A DNA stretch of 64,000 bases from Pogostemon cablin (Eukaryota > Streptophyta > Magnoliopsida > Lamiales > Lamiaceae), in the NCBI GenBank assembly GCA_023678885.1, contig CM043009.1, positions 18,655,117 to 18,719,116 of the forward strand, given 5' to 3'. The position numbers were made by a program, and so were the translations under genes. Within the stretch, counting starts at the first letter, position 1; each line of letters opens with the position of its first letter. Positions 35,934 through 46,962 of the stretch are shown piece by piece. A model generated the notes under the pieces. The model saw only the letters and a list, made by a program, of their open reading frames with translations, was not told the origin of the DNA and ran no database searches.

Positions 35934-36455
35934 TGCTAGTCTACACAAGTACAAAATTTAGAATTGGGCATTTATAACACTTGGAATCTTCTAGAACACG
36001 TGTAAACTTATGCTGAATTTCTGCACCAGCTCGACTCGAGCTGCAGAGCTTGACTCGAGTCGGCTCACTTTTCTCGGCGTGTTCTGCGTGTTGATGGAGC
36101 TTGACCCGTGTGCTGCGCACGGCCTTGGCATGGGCATGTAGCTGTTTCAGGTGCTAGCGCATGACCACTTCTTACAGACCCGTGTGCTGCGCACGACACG
36201 AGCTTGAGCACAAGCTCGACTCAAGTGTGGTCGAGTTCTTTTCACCTTTTTCATTTCAGCTCCCGACTCCGTTTTGCTCCATTTTTACTTATTTTACGTA
36301 CATTTAAGCTTATTTTCACACATTTATCAATCTATATCACACTTCTCCTAATTAACATAAATCTCTACCAAAAGTTATACAAATATGGATAAAAATATCC
36401 AAAAATCCACAAATAAAGACACTAAAATCTAGGTGAAAATGACGACGATCAACCC
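35934..36455 (-). repeat. Shortened 5' LTR of the same element
   Basis: A second copy of the first about 490 bp of the LTR (shared CGACTCGAG palindromes, TGCTGCGCAC repeats, and end GACGACGATCA), high identity by eye. Compared with the left copy it appears to lack about 1.1 kb internally. The sequence jumps from just after the TATA-like region to a segment (ACAAGTACAAAATTTA) that lies near the far end of the left LTR. Confidence 0.5.
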
Positions 36456-36457
36456 CA

Positions 36458-36570
36458 TATCCTTTACTCTTTATCTTATTCCATTCTCACACCTGTATAT
36501 ACTCCATTCTCATATCCTTACTCCTTATCTTATTCCATTCTCACAACTACATATACTCCATTTTCATCAC
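36458..36570. repeat. Two-copy 55-bp tandem repeat
   Basis: The unit ATATCCTT..ACTCC followed by ATCTTATTCCATTCTCACA and ATATACTCCATT occurs twice. Non-coding. Confidence 0.8.
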
Positions 36571-38023
36571 CACACAAAAGTATGGAGAAACCGCCTAATC
36601 TACCACCACAACATCACCTAGGAAGACAAAAAATTATGCACAAAGACAACAGATTATATATGTTCTCTTTGGGTGTCTTCTTTTTTTAATGACAACAAAT
36701 TATATATGTTGTCTTATTTTATTAAAACAACACATAGATGTATTGTCGAATCTATTTATTTTTTTATTGATTTATATATTTATTTTACCTGTCATTATTT
36801 TGCCTTTAACAAAAAATAACATATACAAAATTTATTAATTAATTGATAAAAGAGATAATAAAATTAAAAAATAATTAAATGCATTCTAAATTATCTATTA
36901 TACACAACATTAAATAACCATTTCAAACAAAATGTTGGCAAATGTCAAATCCATCACACTAAGGACCTAAAGCAAATAGTATTGATTCTGTAAAAGTACT
37001 CGAGAGTCAGTAGTTATGGACGGTTGGATCACATACTGACTCATACAAATAGCAGAGGCCAACAAGCGTAGAGCTATAACCAACATAGAAGAATCCAGAT
37101 ATAGAGGTCTTCAAAATCAACGTCCACCTGACCAACAAAAAATTAGCAAATCCACGAAATTATAAAAATTTATGAAAAAAATTCACATAAGTTTACTATA
37201 TCATACTATAACCAGCTATAATTCACATAAACTTACAGAAACATCTGATCCATGCAAAGAGCAACCCAATTAAATAGCAATAACCATTATAGAAACCAAT
37301 AAAACTTGAAATTGATTCAAACCACAATAAATAATCACCATCTTTCTCTCCACTTAATAGCAACAAAAAGGGACTGAAAGCAAACATACCCAGGCTTAAA
37401 AAAAAATGATATTAGCAACTAATGCAAAAGTATATTAAGGGAGATGCCAGGAACTCTGTTTACTGATCTTATGATAGGTGTGAATTAAAAAAGGAAAAAG
37501 TAGAAATAGCAGAAAATGAAGTCTCAATATGAAAAAACTCTAAATCCGCAAAGGGAACAAAAAAGGTTATCAAATAGAAAATACCGAGATTACTCAAATC
37601 TAAGACTATATTTGATTCTAAACATAAGTTAGAGAATTGGCTGCTTTTGGAAAATCTCCAAATAATCCTTTTCTTTATTTACATGCATGAGAAATATCTC
37701 AAGTTCTGAATCACAGGTATGTTTTATATTCTCCATTTTGCCACTTAAGTTCAAGTTCCAAGAAAACAAAAGCAGATTAAGTTGTAGATAATTTCAATTA
37801 AAGCAACATAGCGAGAATCACAAACTTTAAGACTGAAAATAAAAATGACTGGCATTAAGAGTACTCTGCTTTATTTGCTACTGCTTGTAGTGTTACCTGG
37901 TGCCCCCGTTCACTTGACCTAAAATCAATATAATGGAGGCAAATTTCAGAAGCACATTATATTGTTTGGATCACTAGAATCAAGCAGAAAAAGTACTTAG
38001 CCATTTTCTTATAATAGTGTTTA
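36571..38023. other. Gene-free AT-rich interval
   Basis: No gene recognised on either strand. It contains a small palindromic motif (GACAACAAATTATATATG near 36691, with a related motif near 36641). The rest is low-complexity AT-rich sequence that may be old intergenic or intronic DNA. Confidence 0.5.
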
Positions 38024-38540
38024 GGGAAAATTGCACTTTTGGTCCCATACAAAAAGTTTCATTTCATTTTTGGTTCCTAACCTTTTTTTAGTCCTAAAAG
38101 TTGCAATTTTGATCCCACCGTTAAATTTTGGATGAAAATCGTTAAATAAAAAAAAATGAAATTTTTTTTTTAGAGAAATAAGTCTAACCTAATAAACAAG
38201 AATGAATCTCCAGGAACATAAAAAATCAAACTGATTTGAGTCTTGCTAGGCTATACACAACAGAAGAAATTTCAATTGTAGCTCATCAAACAACACGAGC
38301 TGTGGAGATATTAATGGTGAAAATGCATTCATTAAAATTATGACAGAAAATTTTGAGAAATCCACGTAAAAAGATGAAAAAAAACTGACTTTTTTGAATG
38401 CTTCTCAGAATTCTTGACAGCTATTATCTTTCCTTTGAATGATAATATAAGGTTATGTTCAGGGGCTTAAACATTCCATTGTAGATCTGAAAAAAATTCT
38501 CTTTGGAGAATTCAGTTAAAGACTAAATTAGGAGTATTAC

Positions 38541-39881
38541 GAGTTAAATTTATTTTTGGTCCCATAGGAATTGACTTCTTCGATTTTAGTCTCAAATTAG
38601 ATAAAACTTTCAATTTGATCCCATAACTATGTGATTTGGTCGATTTATGACCAATTTCAGCCTGAAAGTTGTTTTTAGCCGGAAAATGCTCAAGTGCGCT
38701 ACACATGACCACCACATTTGGGGGATTCCGGCGAGCCGATCACACCTGATGAAATCCAAGCCCTTCTATCTGCCACGTCAGCGATGATGTGGAAAGATTA
38801 ATTAAAAAAAAATCAGCGTCAATTTCTTCCCCTGCAGCCTCCATTCTTTCTGGGTTTCCCAAAACCAGAGCCCTCATTGCTCAAAGAAGGTGGAAAAGAA
38901 GGCGTACAAGGTGAAGATAGATAATACCGCCGCAGAAGATGAAGAATATAATATGAAAAAATGGAAATTTCTTCGCCTTCCATTATCATCCATCAATCAT
39001 CCTACCCTACCTCTTCCCAATATCTAGCACTCTCTCTCCTATCTTTACCTAGTTTTCTTTAATGAATTCTATATGAATCTTGTACATGTATATATCCCAA
39101 TTTAGGAATGCTAATTTCTAGGTTTTCCTGGGTTTCATTCTCTCGCAAACTTCCTCTAAGTTTCTCTCTCAGCACATAAGGAATGTGTTATTAGCTTCTC
39201 TCTCTTTTAACCCAGAATCTACATTCTCAATTATTGAATAATATGAAATTATATTCAGTCTTTTTTTTGTAATTTGTTTTGTTTTAAGGCTCTTTATATT
39301 TCTTCATTGTTAATTGCTTGCAGTTGAATTTGGGGTTACTCAAGATTAAATCTAAGATCGCTCAGATCCGAATGAATCCTAATTTTATCGCTTAGAGTTC
39401 TCTTCCTCTCATGGAATCTCCTCAAATCCGTTCTGTCCTGGAATGAACTCGAATCTGGTTGGCCGGCGCTGTTGATGGTGACGCATTTATTAGTGGCGGT
39501 GCCGATCACCTGGTGACGTGGATCATCGTTTTTGTTCTGTTGAGGTTTTGTGGGAAGCCCAGAAAGAATTTTGGAGGAGAAGAAATTGACGATGAAATTT
39601 TTTTTAAAAAAAATAAATCTTTCCCCATCAGCGCTGACATGACAAAATAAAGGGCTCGGATTTCATCTATAGCTTACGTGTGATCGGCCCGCCGGAATTC
39701 CCTAATTGTGGTGGTCATGTGCGGTGCGTGTCAGCATTTTCCGACTAAAAATTACTTTCTGGCTGAAATTGGCCCTAAATCGACCAGATCACATAGTTAT
39801 GGGTCAAATTAAAAGTTTTATCTAATTTGGGACTAAAATTGAAGAAGTCAATTCCTGTAGGATTAAAAATGAATTTATCTC
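38541..39881. mobile_element. MULE with about 250-bp TIRs and perfect 9-bp TSD
   Basis: Flanked by GAGTATTAC at 38532-38540 and 39882-39890. TIRs of about 250 bp (38541-38790 and 39631-39881) start GAGTTAAATTTATTTTTGGTC. The interior (38790-39630) has no transposase. It holds a mildly GC-rich, exon-like stretch (about 38830-38940 and 39360-39560) that may be captured host sequence, but I recognise no protein in it. Confidence 0.9.
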
Positions 39882-39959
39882 GAGTATTACTTTGCCAAAA
39901 GTTTTGGGCTGTATAAAATGAGAGAGTGAAAAAGGTACATAGAGCAATTTCTGCCCTAA

Positions 39960-40222
39960 GCATTTTCAACACATGGTCCGGCGACGACTGCTGCATAAAC
40001 TAATACGAGACTGCGACCCGGAATTTAAACGGGTCGCCGACATTGTCTTCCCGACATTGGCAAGCTGAGTCGACTCACCTAATGAACGTGGCCGACAACC
40101 AAATCTCCGATTCCATTCCGCCCTCCACCGTCGACCTCAATAGATTACTGCATCAAAAACTCAGCAACAATAAACTCACTGGAGAAATCCCGTTGGGTTT
40201 CGATGCAGTTTTTGGTTTAATG
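39960..40222 (+). pseudogene. Leucine-rich-repeat protein fragment
   Basis: Translation gives LPDIGKLSRLT, then after a frameshift NVADNQISDSIPP and LSNNKLTGEIPLGF. This matches the plant extracellular LRR consensus (LxxLxLSxNxLTGxIPxxF). The style resembles DRT100-like or polygalacturonase-inhibitor-like LRR proteins. Only about two and a half repeats are present, with no signal peptide or kinase. It lies inside the element at 38024-40490 and is therefore best read as transposon-captured, not a local gene remnant. Confidence 0.65.
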
Positions 40223-40490
40223 TGATCTTTAATCATCAATCTTGTTTACATATTCATTTTCAATTGGTGGTTTTAAAATTAGGGCTAAAAGAAATTGAAT
40301 TGGGTTTTCTCAACAAAAACAAGAACTCGATCTTATTCCTTAACGTTCACGTGAACCACACGTGACAATTTCGTTAATTTTTGGAAGGAATTTTGGAAAT
40401 AAACCAACGGGACCAAAAGTACAGTCAAAATTCAAAAGGACTAAAAATGAAAGTAGACTATTCATATGAGACTAAAAGTGTAATTTTTCC

Positions 40491-41680
40491 ATTTATAAGG
40501 TATGGAGTAGTTTTTTTAAGCTTCTCTACAACTACAACCATATTGATCATACACCGTAATTATGTCGATTGATAGAGATTTAATTGATGGAGATCTAAAA
40601 AACTTTTACATATTTTTTGCATTACAGTTTTATTATAAGTATGCGGGAAATAGTTTTGAACACTTATCTTTTATTTACAATAATGGAAAAAAAATTTAAG
40701 AGGTTGTTTTTTATTTATATCATACCCTCTTCATCCCACATCCATGAATGAGAAAAAAATATTAAATGTACGATTAAGATCAAAATTAAATAGTTTTTAA
40801 ATACAGTAAAATTAAAAAGAGGGAGAAAATTTTAAGATTAAAATAAAAGTTCAAGCTTATTTTTATATATGTATAGATAGATAGATCGATAGATTATCTA
40901 AAATGGATTGGCAATTCATAACCCGGAAAGATTAATCAAAGAAGAAAAGAATTTGATAAACATAATTGTTTATAGTGGTAGAACACGACAAACACAATTG
41001 TTTATAGTGATTCGGCAAATTGCCTACGTCCACTCTTAAGGAAGAAGAAGATCTTAATGATGAAGATTACAACGATAATGAAGAATAAACTTAGATCTCA
41101 TATAAACTCTAATCTTAACTATAGGAATATATGGATGATATATGAACTGCCGTATCTTGCCTTATATAAGTTCTTTGACTTGATAACTTGCAAAGAAAGT
41201 AACTCCCCAATATCTAAGCACATCGTTCTCAGCGGCCCATGCTGATCCACCAATCTTCCTCGTACACACATGTGTGCACTGCTGACCCATTGTATGCAAG
41301 CGTCTACCTCTCAACACAGATGATGTACAAAAATGGTACAGAGATCTTCTCGACGATTCATCTATTAAAATCCGTTATTGCCACTGCACCCTTGATAGAA
41401 AAATCCCAAGTTTTAATCTTTTGTAAACCCATTCTGTGGACATCATTCTCATTAAATCTTTAATGTTGGAAGTTTGAAGTTCTTTTCTTTTATTGAGCCC
41501 TGGCCTTCACTCTTCTTCCATAAATATTTGATGTATTGGAGAAATAGAGCAGATTATGAAGATTATGTATATTGTATGAATCATTTATAAAAAATGAGAA
41601 TAGAGTTCTAGTTTTCTTTGAATATAGTATTATATTTTGTTTCACTCCATTTGTTATCAGCCGTCATCACTTAGCTACAG
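40491..41680. other. Gene-free interval
   Basis: No gene recognised. Contains a degenerate MITE-like end near 40725 (CTCTTCATCCCACATCCATG) and a short GATA microsatellite (40871-40894). Short open frames (41057-41245, 41239-41463) show no motif. Confidence 0.45.
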
Positions 41681-41681
41681 T

Positions 41682-41846
41682 ATGGAAGGGCAAGGAAAGA
41701 GAACTAATGGTCATAGGGTAAAGAAGACCAACTGCTCAGAAGCCTTCTTCTCTGAAAATGGGGGAACCAAAAAGCTTCATGGGAAGAAATCGGAGCAGAA
41801 ACTGCATTCTCAATGGACTTTGGATAGAGCTGCAGATTCGACGAAG
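41682..41846 (+). CDS. Possible exon of an unrecognised protein
   Basis: A 55-codon stretch from an ATG at 41682 (MEGQGKRTNGHRVKKTN...), basic and low in hydrophobic residues. It is preceded by an acceptor-like TTAGCTACAG and followed by a donor-like AAGGTGATC at 41844. No domain recognised. The composition looks more protein-like than the flanks, but without a second exon or homologue it may be chance or a relic. The frame stays open for only a few codons past the donor. Confidence 0.2.
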
Positions 41847-42154
41847 GTGATCATTTTATCCTAGTATTTTAAGCTCAAACCATTCTATCCTGAGATACTT
41901 AGTATCTCAAATGATTTGGATCTTAATATGTTAAGATTTATTGTTGCATGCGTTAGCTATAGATCAAACCATTTGATTTAATTCATTAAAATCTCTATGA
42001 ATATAATTGGCAACATTGATTTCAAAACAATGCTAGACATAATGCAACCTTGCTTAAATATACTCCAATATATTAATCTACCATTTAATTGGGGGCCAAG
42101 AAAGAGTAATTTGATACGTACGTCTCACAAAATTTGGAGTGATGAAATTAACTA

Positions 42155-42329
42155 CTCCCTCCGTCCCAAAAAAAAAAATATCATCTTTTCAATTTTGGTC
42201 CGTTCTACAAAATTTTTCACCTTTTAAAAATACTATGATACTCCCACAAAGTTACACTTTTCTTAAACTTGTGCCCAGTCAAGTGCCGAGTCAATAGTGA
42301 AAACTTTTTCGGAATGGGGAGAGAGAGTG
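42155..42329. mobile_element. Stowaway MITE
   Basis: Left end CTCCCTCCGTCCCAAA after TA, right end GGGGAGAGAGAG before a TA. About 175 bp. Confidence 0.75.
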
Positions 42330-42351
42330 TAGTAAATAATCAGAAATTAAT

Positions 42352-42863
42352 GAGTTAAATATTTGTTTGGTCCCGTAATTTTTTTTCTTTTTAATTTTAG
42401 TCCCAAAAAAGATATTTGTTTATAATTAGTCCCATAACTTTAATTTTTCTTTAATTTTGGTCCAATTTTTATCGGATTTGCCACTTGTTGCCGGAAACCG
42501 ACGAGCGATGCTGACGTGGCTAGTCCAATTATTTCTCAACCAACCAAAGATTGATGAAACTTAAGAAGAAGAATGAAGACAACACCAAAGATTGCAAAAA
42601 CGTTTATAGTCACCCCATACATAAACATTTTGCAATTTTTGGTGTTATCCTTCTTCTTCTTCTTAAGCTTCATCAATATTTGGCTGGTTGGACTCGTCAT
42701 GTCAGCATCACTTGCCAATTTCGGAAACAGGTGACAAATTCGGCGAAAATTGGACCAAAATTAAAGAAAAATGAAAGTTATGGGACTAATTATAAACAAA
42801 TATCTTTTTTGGGACTAAAATTAAAAAGAAAAAAAGTTACGGGACCAAACAAATATTTAACTC
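42352..42863. mobile_element. Fold-back MULE MITE, 9-bp TSD
   Basis: Perfect target duplication GAAATTAAT at 42343-42351 and 42864-42872. The 512-bp element starts GAGTTAAATATTTGTTTGGTC and its right half is the inverse of the left almost to the centre, so nearly the whole element can form one hairpin. The short open frames on both strands inside are palindrome artefacts. Confidence 0.9.
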
Positions 42864-43092
42864 GAAATTAATCATGCACATATGTATGGAATTGAAATTG
42901 AAGCTTATGTTGGGTGGCACATGGCAGGAGGTAGACGACAGTCTTACTTTTGATCAGCCTCCTTGATGACCTTTTCTTCTATTGACTGTGTCCTAATCCT
43001 AGACATCATCAGCACGCAGGACGAATCCTAGCTAACCAGGCCAGGCCTACATAAACATGACATTATATGCGTAATTACCCTTGAGCTGCAAC

Positions 43093-43374
43093 ATGAGGAA
43101 GCTCAAGTATTTACCAATTATAAGTGTGATCAACTACTTGATAATTATGTTATCAATAGCCGCGTCGAATATTAACGACGAAGCTGCTTGCATCGGCTCT
43201 GGCACCGCCACTCTCACGTTGGCCTTTGGCTTCTACTTAATCACCTGTCCTGAGGCGGAACTCCTCATCTTCTCTTGGGTCCAAAAGGCCGTAGCGGATG
43301 ATCCTAGGATGGCTGCTTCCTTGCTTCGTCTCCATTTCCATGATTGTCTCCATTATCATGTGAGTTATCGGTAG
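43093..43374 (+). pseudogene. Class III peroxidase, truncated first exon
   Basis: An ATG at 43093 opens a hydrophobic signal-peptide-like N-terminus, followed by FYLITCPEAELLIF, WVQKAVADDPRMAASLLR and LHFHDC. These are the first two helices of secreted plant peroxidases, with the first conserved cysteines, the catalytic Arg and the distal His. After HDC the expected continuation (FVNGCDAS) is missing. The reading turns into LHYHVSYR and a stop at about 43372, where MULE sequence begins within a few bases. A GTGAGT donor-like site lies at 43361. The rest of the gene, including the proximal haem ligand, is absent, so no active enzyme can result. Confidence 0.8.
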
Positions 43375-43387
43375 CGTCCTGGCATCA

Positions 43388-44720
43388 CTAATCCATGCAT
43401 GTATTAAAAGATTCCATGGCATTAGATGTCATTTCACCATATCTAGTAATGTGTGGAGAATATGTTACAGCCCATTTTTCATACGTGAGCTGCGACAACC
43501 ATTCCTCGGCTATTTTCCCTCCGACTTCTTTGAAAGCTGCAATTTTCTCCTCAAACAAGCGCATAGAGGGAGCATACACACATTGCTTGAAAAGGATACC
43601 CAAGTTTGATCGATGTGAATTACTCCAGCCAGTAGAGAACTTACTCTTAAGGTTCGTCAATAAATGAAATAAACAAAAGAATTGAACCGACTTATCAAAC
43701 ACAACTGGGAATGTAGACATTAGGCCTAGGTTGCGATCAGAGATGTAGAAAATCTCTTTATCGTGCATAACATTGTCCCTTAACATTGTTAAAAACCATG
43801 TCCAATTTTCGGTGTTTTCAGCAGAGACAATGGCCATAGCTACTGGGAACAATCCTATTTAAGAAAACAATTATAGAATAGTAGTCCTTGTGATAAACAT
43901 ATGTATAAATAATCGTGCTATAATTTTAGGAAAAATTGAATATTACAGTTGTTACCGTCCTTTGCAATGGCAGCTAGTAGTGTACCTTTTGCCCTCCCTT
44001 TCATGAACATGCCGTCAATAAATAGCATCGGGTGGCAACTCCTGAAACCATCTACACATGCTTTGAATGCTATAAACAAACTTTCAAAGCGGTAAGTTTA
44101 AGGGTTCTGGATGAGTGAAACGATGCTTGCTGGGCTGGTGGATAACACCGCAGCAATGTACCAACGTAGTTTGTCATAAGAATCATCATAGGAACCCCAA
44201 ATATGTTCTTTTACTTTTTTTGATGATCTCCAAGCTTTCCAATACGAATTTTAATTCCATAAGAACTTAAAAGATCTTTTTACATCCTTTCCCCCAATCT
44301 ATGATTTCTCCCTAACTTTGTCATTGACCATATCTCCAATAATTTTAGGTGATAAGCGTTAAGTTTCATTAGAACTCAACCTACCAATGCATTTGTGAAC
44401 CAATTCTGCCTTATATACCTCAAACTTATGAATCAAAGGAAGACTCTTTGCTTTTAGAAATCAGTCACATTTCTTTTTAATTTGTCAACCTACCACAAAC
44501 TGCATGAATGTAGTTTGCATCATTTTGCTCGTACTTGAACTCGAACCCCTTGTGTGCCACATACTTGATTAGTTGTATTTTAAACTCTTTTGCCCCACCG
44601 TTAAACATACTTCCAATACCTTGCTTTATGATATCAGCCCAAGAATAAGATAACAATACTTTCCTTTCAATTTTTGGGCAAATATCATAACATGGTATAT
44701 GACTGTTTTCTCAGAGAACT
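43388..44720 (-). pseudogene. MULE transposase (MURA-like) pseudogene
   Basis: Read on the minus strand. A MuDR N-terminal domain-like segment (FKIQLIKYVAHKGFEFKYEQ, about 44490-44610) is followed by broken sequence with a WKAWRSSKKVKEHIWGSYDD block. The first part of the DDE catalytic domain (MLFIDGMFMKGRAKGTLLAA, about 43970-44040) is separated by a clean GT-AG intron (about 43860-43957) from an intact 155-codon frame at 43388-43852 (LFPVAMAIVSAENTENWTWF, then TSNAMESFN). The C-terminal SWIM zinc finger is missing because the sequence ends at the peroxidase junction. Several stops and frameshifts in the N-terminal part make it non-functional. Confidence 0.85.
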
Positions 44721-45060
44721 CTGGCCACTAATCCAATGATGTTCAAGATAAAGTGATAACAGAAATGTTTAACTATCCAGCTAATAATTGATTACTAACA
44801 ATATTATTATAATTAAATAATTAATAATAATAATGTAATATTTATTAAAATTGAAAAATAATATATTTGAAATATATGCTTGTAATTTGCATCAAGCCCG
44901 TGGCCGCCAATTTCATTAACCAACTAATATTAATTAATCATACAAACAAATCCCTTGTTTTACTTTAATTTTTTTATTTTTATTTTATATTAATGGATAG
45001 AATAGAGTCTGTCTTACATAAGGGATTCGTGAGACGGTCTTATTCAAGACCTGCCCTTTT
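44721..45060. other. AT-rich interval
   Basis: No gene. Near 45005-45055 there is an isolated end of the TGAGACGGTCT repeat family found more fully at 47643 and 53519. Confidence 0.5.
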
Positions 45061-46478
45061 TTGTTGTGGGAAGTATTTAAAGAGTTTGATTATAAGATGC
45101 ATGGTGAGAAAATGAGATCTGGATCTTCTATTACATTTTAGTGTTACATTTTTTATTGCAAATTATTGAATGATTTACACGTATGATATAATAAAATCTA
45201 CCTAAAGATATATATCAACCTTAGGGGGGAATGATTGAGATTTTCCTCCCATACATAACACTCATCAAATATATGTAATAAGAGATATAACACCATAATA
45301 TAGTAGAACATCCAACATCAAGAACACGATGGAGAAGTTAGCACAAACACAACGTAGATTTATTTATTCATTATGCTATATATTTGAGGTAGTAAAACCC
45401 CAAATATACATATTACACAACAAACAACATCAACATATAGCATGTAGATGGAGGACAAATGATAGATGGATGTTGTTATAACTCAAATTCCATGGCTCCT
45501 TATCCTCCATACCCATTACATATATTTACGCCCTTTTACGCCACCTGCATCGTTGAATAAATATAATCATTTCTTTCACCTTTTCTTTTTCCATGAAATA
45601 TATAAACTAAAAGAGTAATTATTTTTCAAATAAAAGAACGAAATAAATTAATTAATAGGGAAAAGAAAAGTGAGAATAAGTAATGAATATACTTACACCA
45701 TTGAAGGTCGGGGCAATCGATCAAGTAATTCACTGACATATCCAAAAGCAAACATGTTTACTATATAACTCGAAGAAATATATGGTAGGAATGAATTAAG
45801 TGTATTGTAGTGAGGCAAAACTAAGAAGGTGGAAGGTTGTTTATATATAATGTCCGCGGTTAGATTCTCTATGTCATTTTGATACATCATCTCCTGTATT
45901 ACATCGTTGAATAGATGACACGTAGGAGAGATAGAAAAATTATACCCTAAAAAGGAAAGGTAAAATTCTAGGGCAATAGTTAAATTTCTTTCCTTCTTAC
46001 GTGTCAATCATTTGAGGTGTGACTGAAAAGATGATGTACGAAAAGAAGATCCAGTATAATTAATTAGTTCAATACGATAACCTATTTTCATTAGTTTATT
46101 TTTAGATTTTTTTTAAAAAAAAAAGTCAATAGGAATGGGCAATCTAACACTTTTCGCTTATCAGAATCGTTTGACAAAATGAATTTCTTGAGATGATAAA
46201 AAATTATAGTATTTTAAATAAAAAGCTTTGATGAATAGTGATGCTCAATGAATTGAATTAGAGGTGTTCTCTTGTTTACCCGAATACTCAAAGAGTATTA
46301 TACATTCCATTTTAGAATTTGCTCATTTTAATGGCGCTGCACCTACTTTAATCATATACACACATCATTTATTAAATAATCAAGCCTTGTTCTTCATTTC
46401 ATAAATGATTTAACATGCCTTTTCCTCTCCAAAACAGCTCAAAACTGTTTGATGGGAGATGTTGAATTTTATGTGTCT
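45061..46478. repeat. Segmental duplication, copy 1
   Basis: Collinear with 59845-64000. Shared blocks include the micro-gene and its flanks (45345-46015), a block at 46030-46330 matching 61303-61650, and 46320-46478 matching 63005-63060 plus 63910-64000. Copy 1 has its own insertion of about 210 bp (45113-45327). Copy 2 has several transposons absent here, so copy 1 shows the empty sites. Confidence 0.85.
45526..45755 (-). CDS. Putative two-exon micro-gene, copy 1 (25 aa)
   Basis: Minus strand. Exon 1 (45755-45697) starts ATG, reads MFAFGYVSELLDRLPRPSM and ends before a perfect GTAAGT donor. Exon 2 (45544-45526) follows a TGCAG acceptor and adds WRKRA and a stop. A TATA-like TTATATATAA lies about 90 bp upstream (45841-45850), and AATAAATAAA polyadenylation-like signals lie downstream near 45360. 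The duplicate at 60104-60368 keeps start, splice sites and stop, with a codon-sized indel. No homology to a known peptide family is recognised. It could instead be a spliced non-coding RNA. An alternative donor two bases upstream would give a shorter product. Confidence 0.4.
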
Positions 46479-46612
46479 GCTCATGCTTTAGGTTCTTCCA
46501 AGTTCTCAAAGTCGAAACCATATATATCTTTTTCGATCATACACTCAAACCGCTGCCATGTTTGACCTCCGTTCATCAATCAAATTAATTTGGCTTAACC
46601 TTTAACATCTCT

Positions 46613-46962
46613 TGTTAGAGTTAAATAATTAAATATTAAATGATTTTGATAGTTTAAACTTTTAGATGAAGTGGATATTTACTCTGATTTCAGAACCAAT
46701 GCCAAGTAAAGGTCCTATGTTCGAACCTCACAGGCACCCATTTACAAAAGTCCACGTACAAGGCTTGAGGCAAATTACCCCACGTGAGGGGGTGTGTTAA
46801 AGTGAACTTATTATTAAGTATTAAATGACACGTAGGGTATGTTAGAGTGAACTTATTAAGTATTAAACGATTCTCCATACGTGAGGGAACGTGTTAGAAT
46901 AAATTAATTAAGTATTAAACGAATCTTCTCTCTTAAGTTTTAGATGGGATGCTCCTTTAACA
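46613..46962 (+). mobile_element. TRIM-like element with repeated terminal motif
   Basis: Starts TGTTAGAGTTAAATAATTAA and ends with a similar roughly 70-bp segment (46892-46962, TGTTAGAATAAATTAATTAA...CTTTAACA). After the left repeat comes TGATTTCAGAACC, close to an initiator-Met primer-binding site, and before the right repeat a purine tract GTGAGGGAACG. Extra copies of the repeat start occur at 46797 and 46840, each after a GTGAGGG or similar tract. Fits a terminal-repeat retrotransposon in miniature; a tRNA-derived SINE is the alternative (GTTCGAACC box near 46730). Confidence 0.45.

Larger units (their letters stand above)
38024..40490. mobile_element. MULE-like element with captured LRR fragment
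   Basis: The ends are inverted repeats: GGGAAAATTGCACTTTTGGTC on the left against GGAAAAATTACACTTTTAGTC in the inverse of the right, with similarity continuing for about 120 bp. Terminal AGTCC/GGTCCC repeats of this type are frequent in the MULEs of this window. It contains another MULE (38541-39881) and an LRR gene fragment. I could not find a clean 9-bp target duplication, so the exact limits are uncertain. Confidence 0.55.

Noticed and set aside
42536..42718. Open frames on both strands with NTK(N/D)CK-like peptides
   Set aside because: They lie in a near-perfect palindrome of a MITE, so both strands encode similar sequence without meaning.
45693..46007. A 104-codon minus-strand frame covering micro-gene exon 1
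   Set aside because: Its upstream part runs through the TATA-like region and is not kept in the duplicate copy; only the short ATG-donor segment is conserved.
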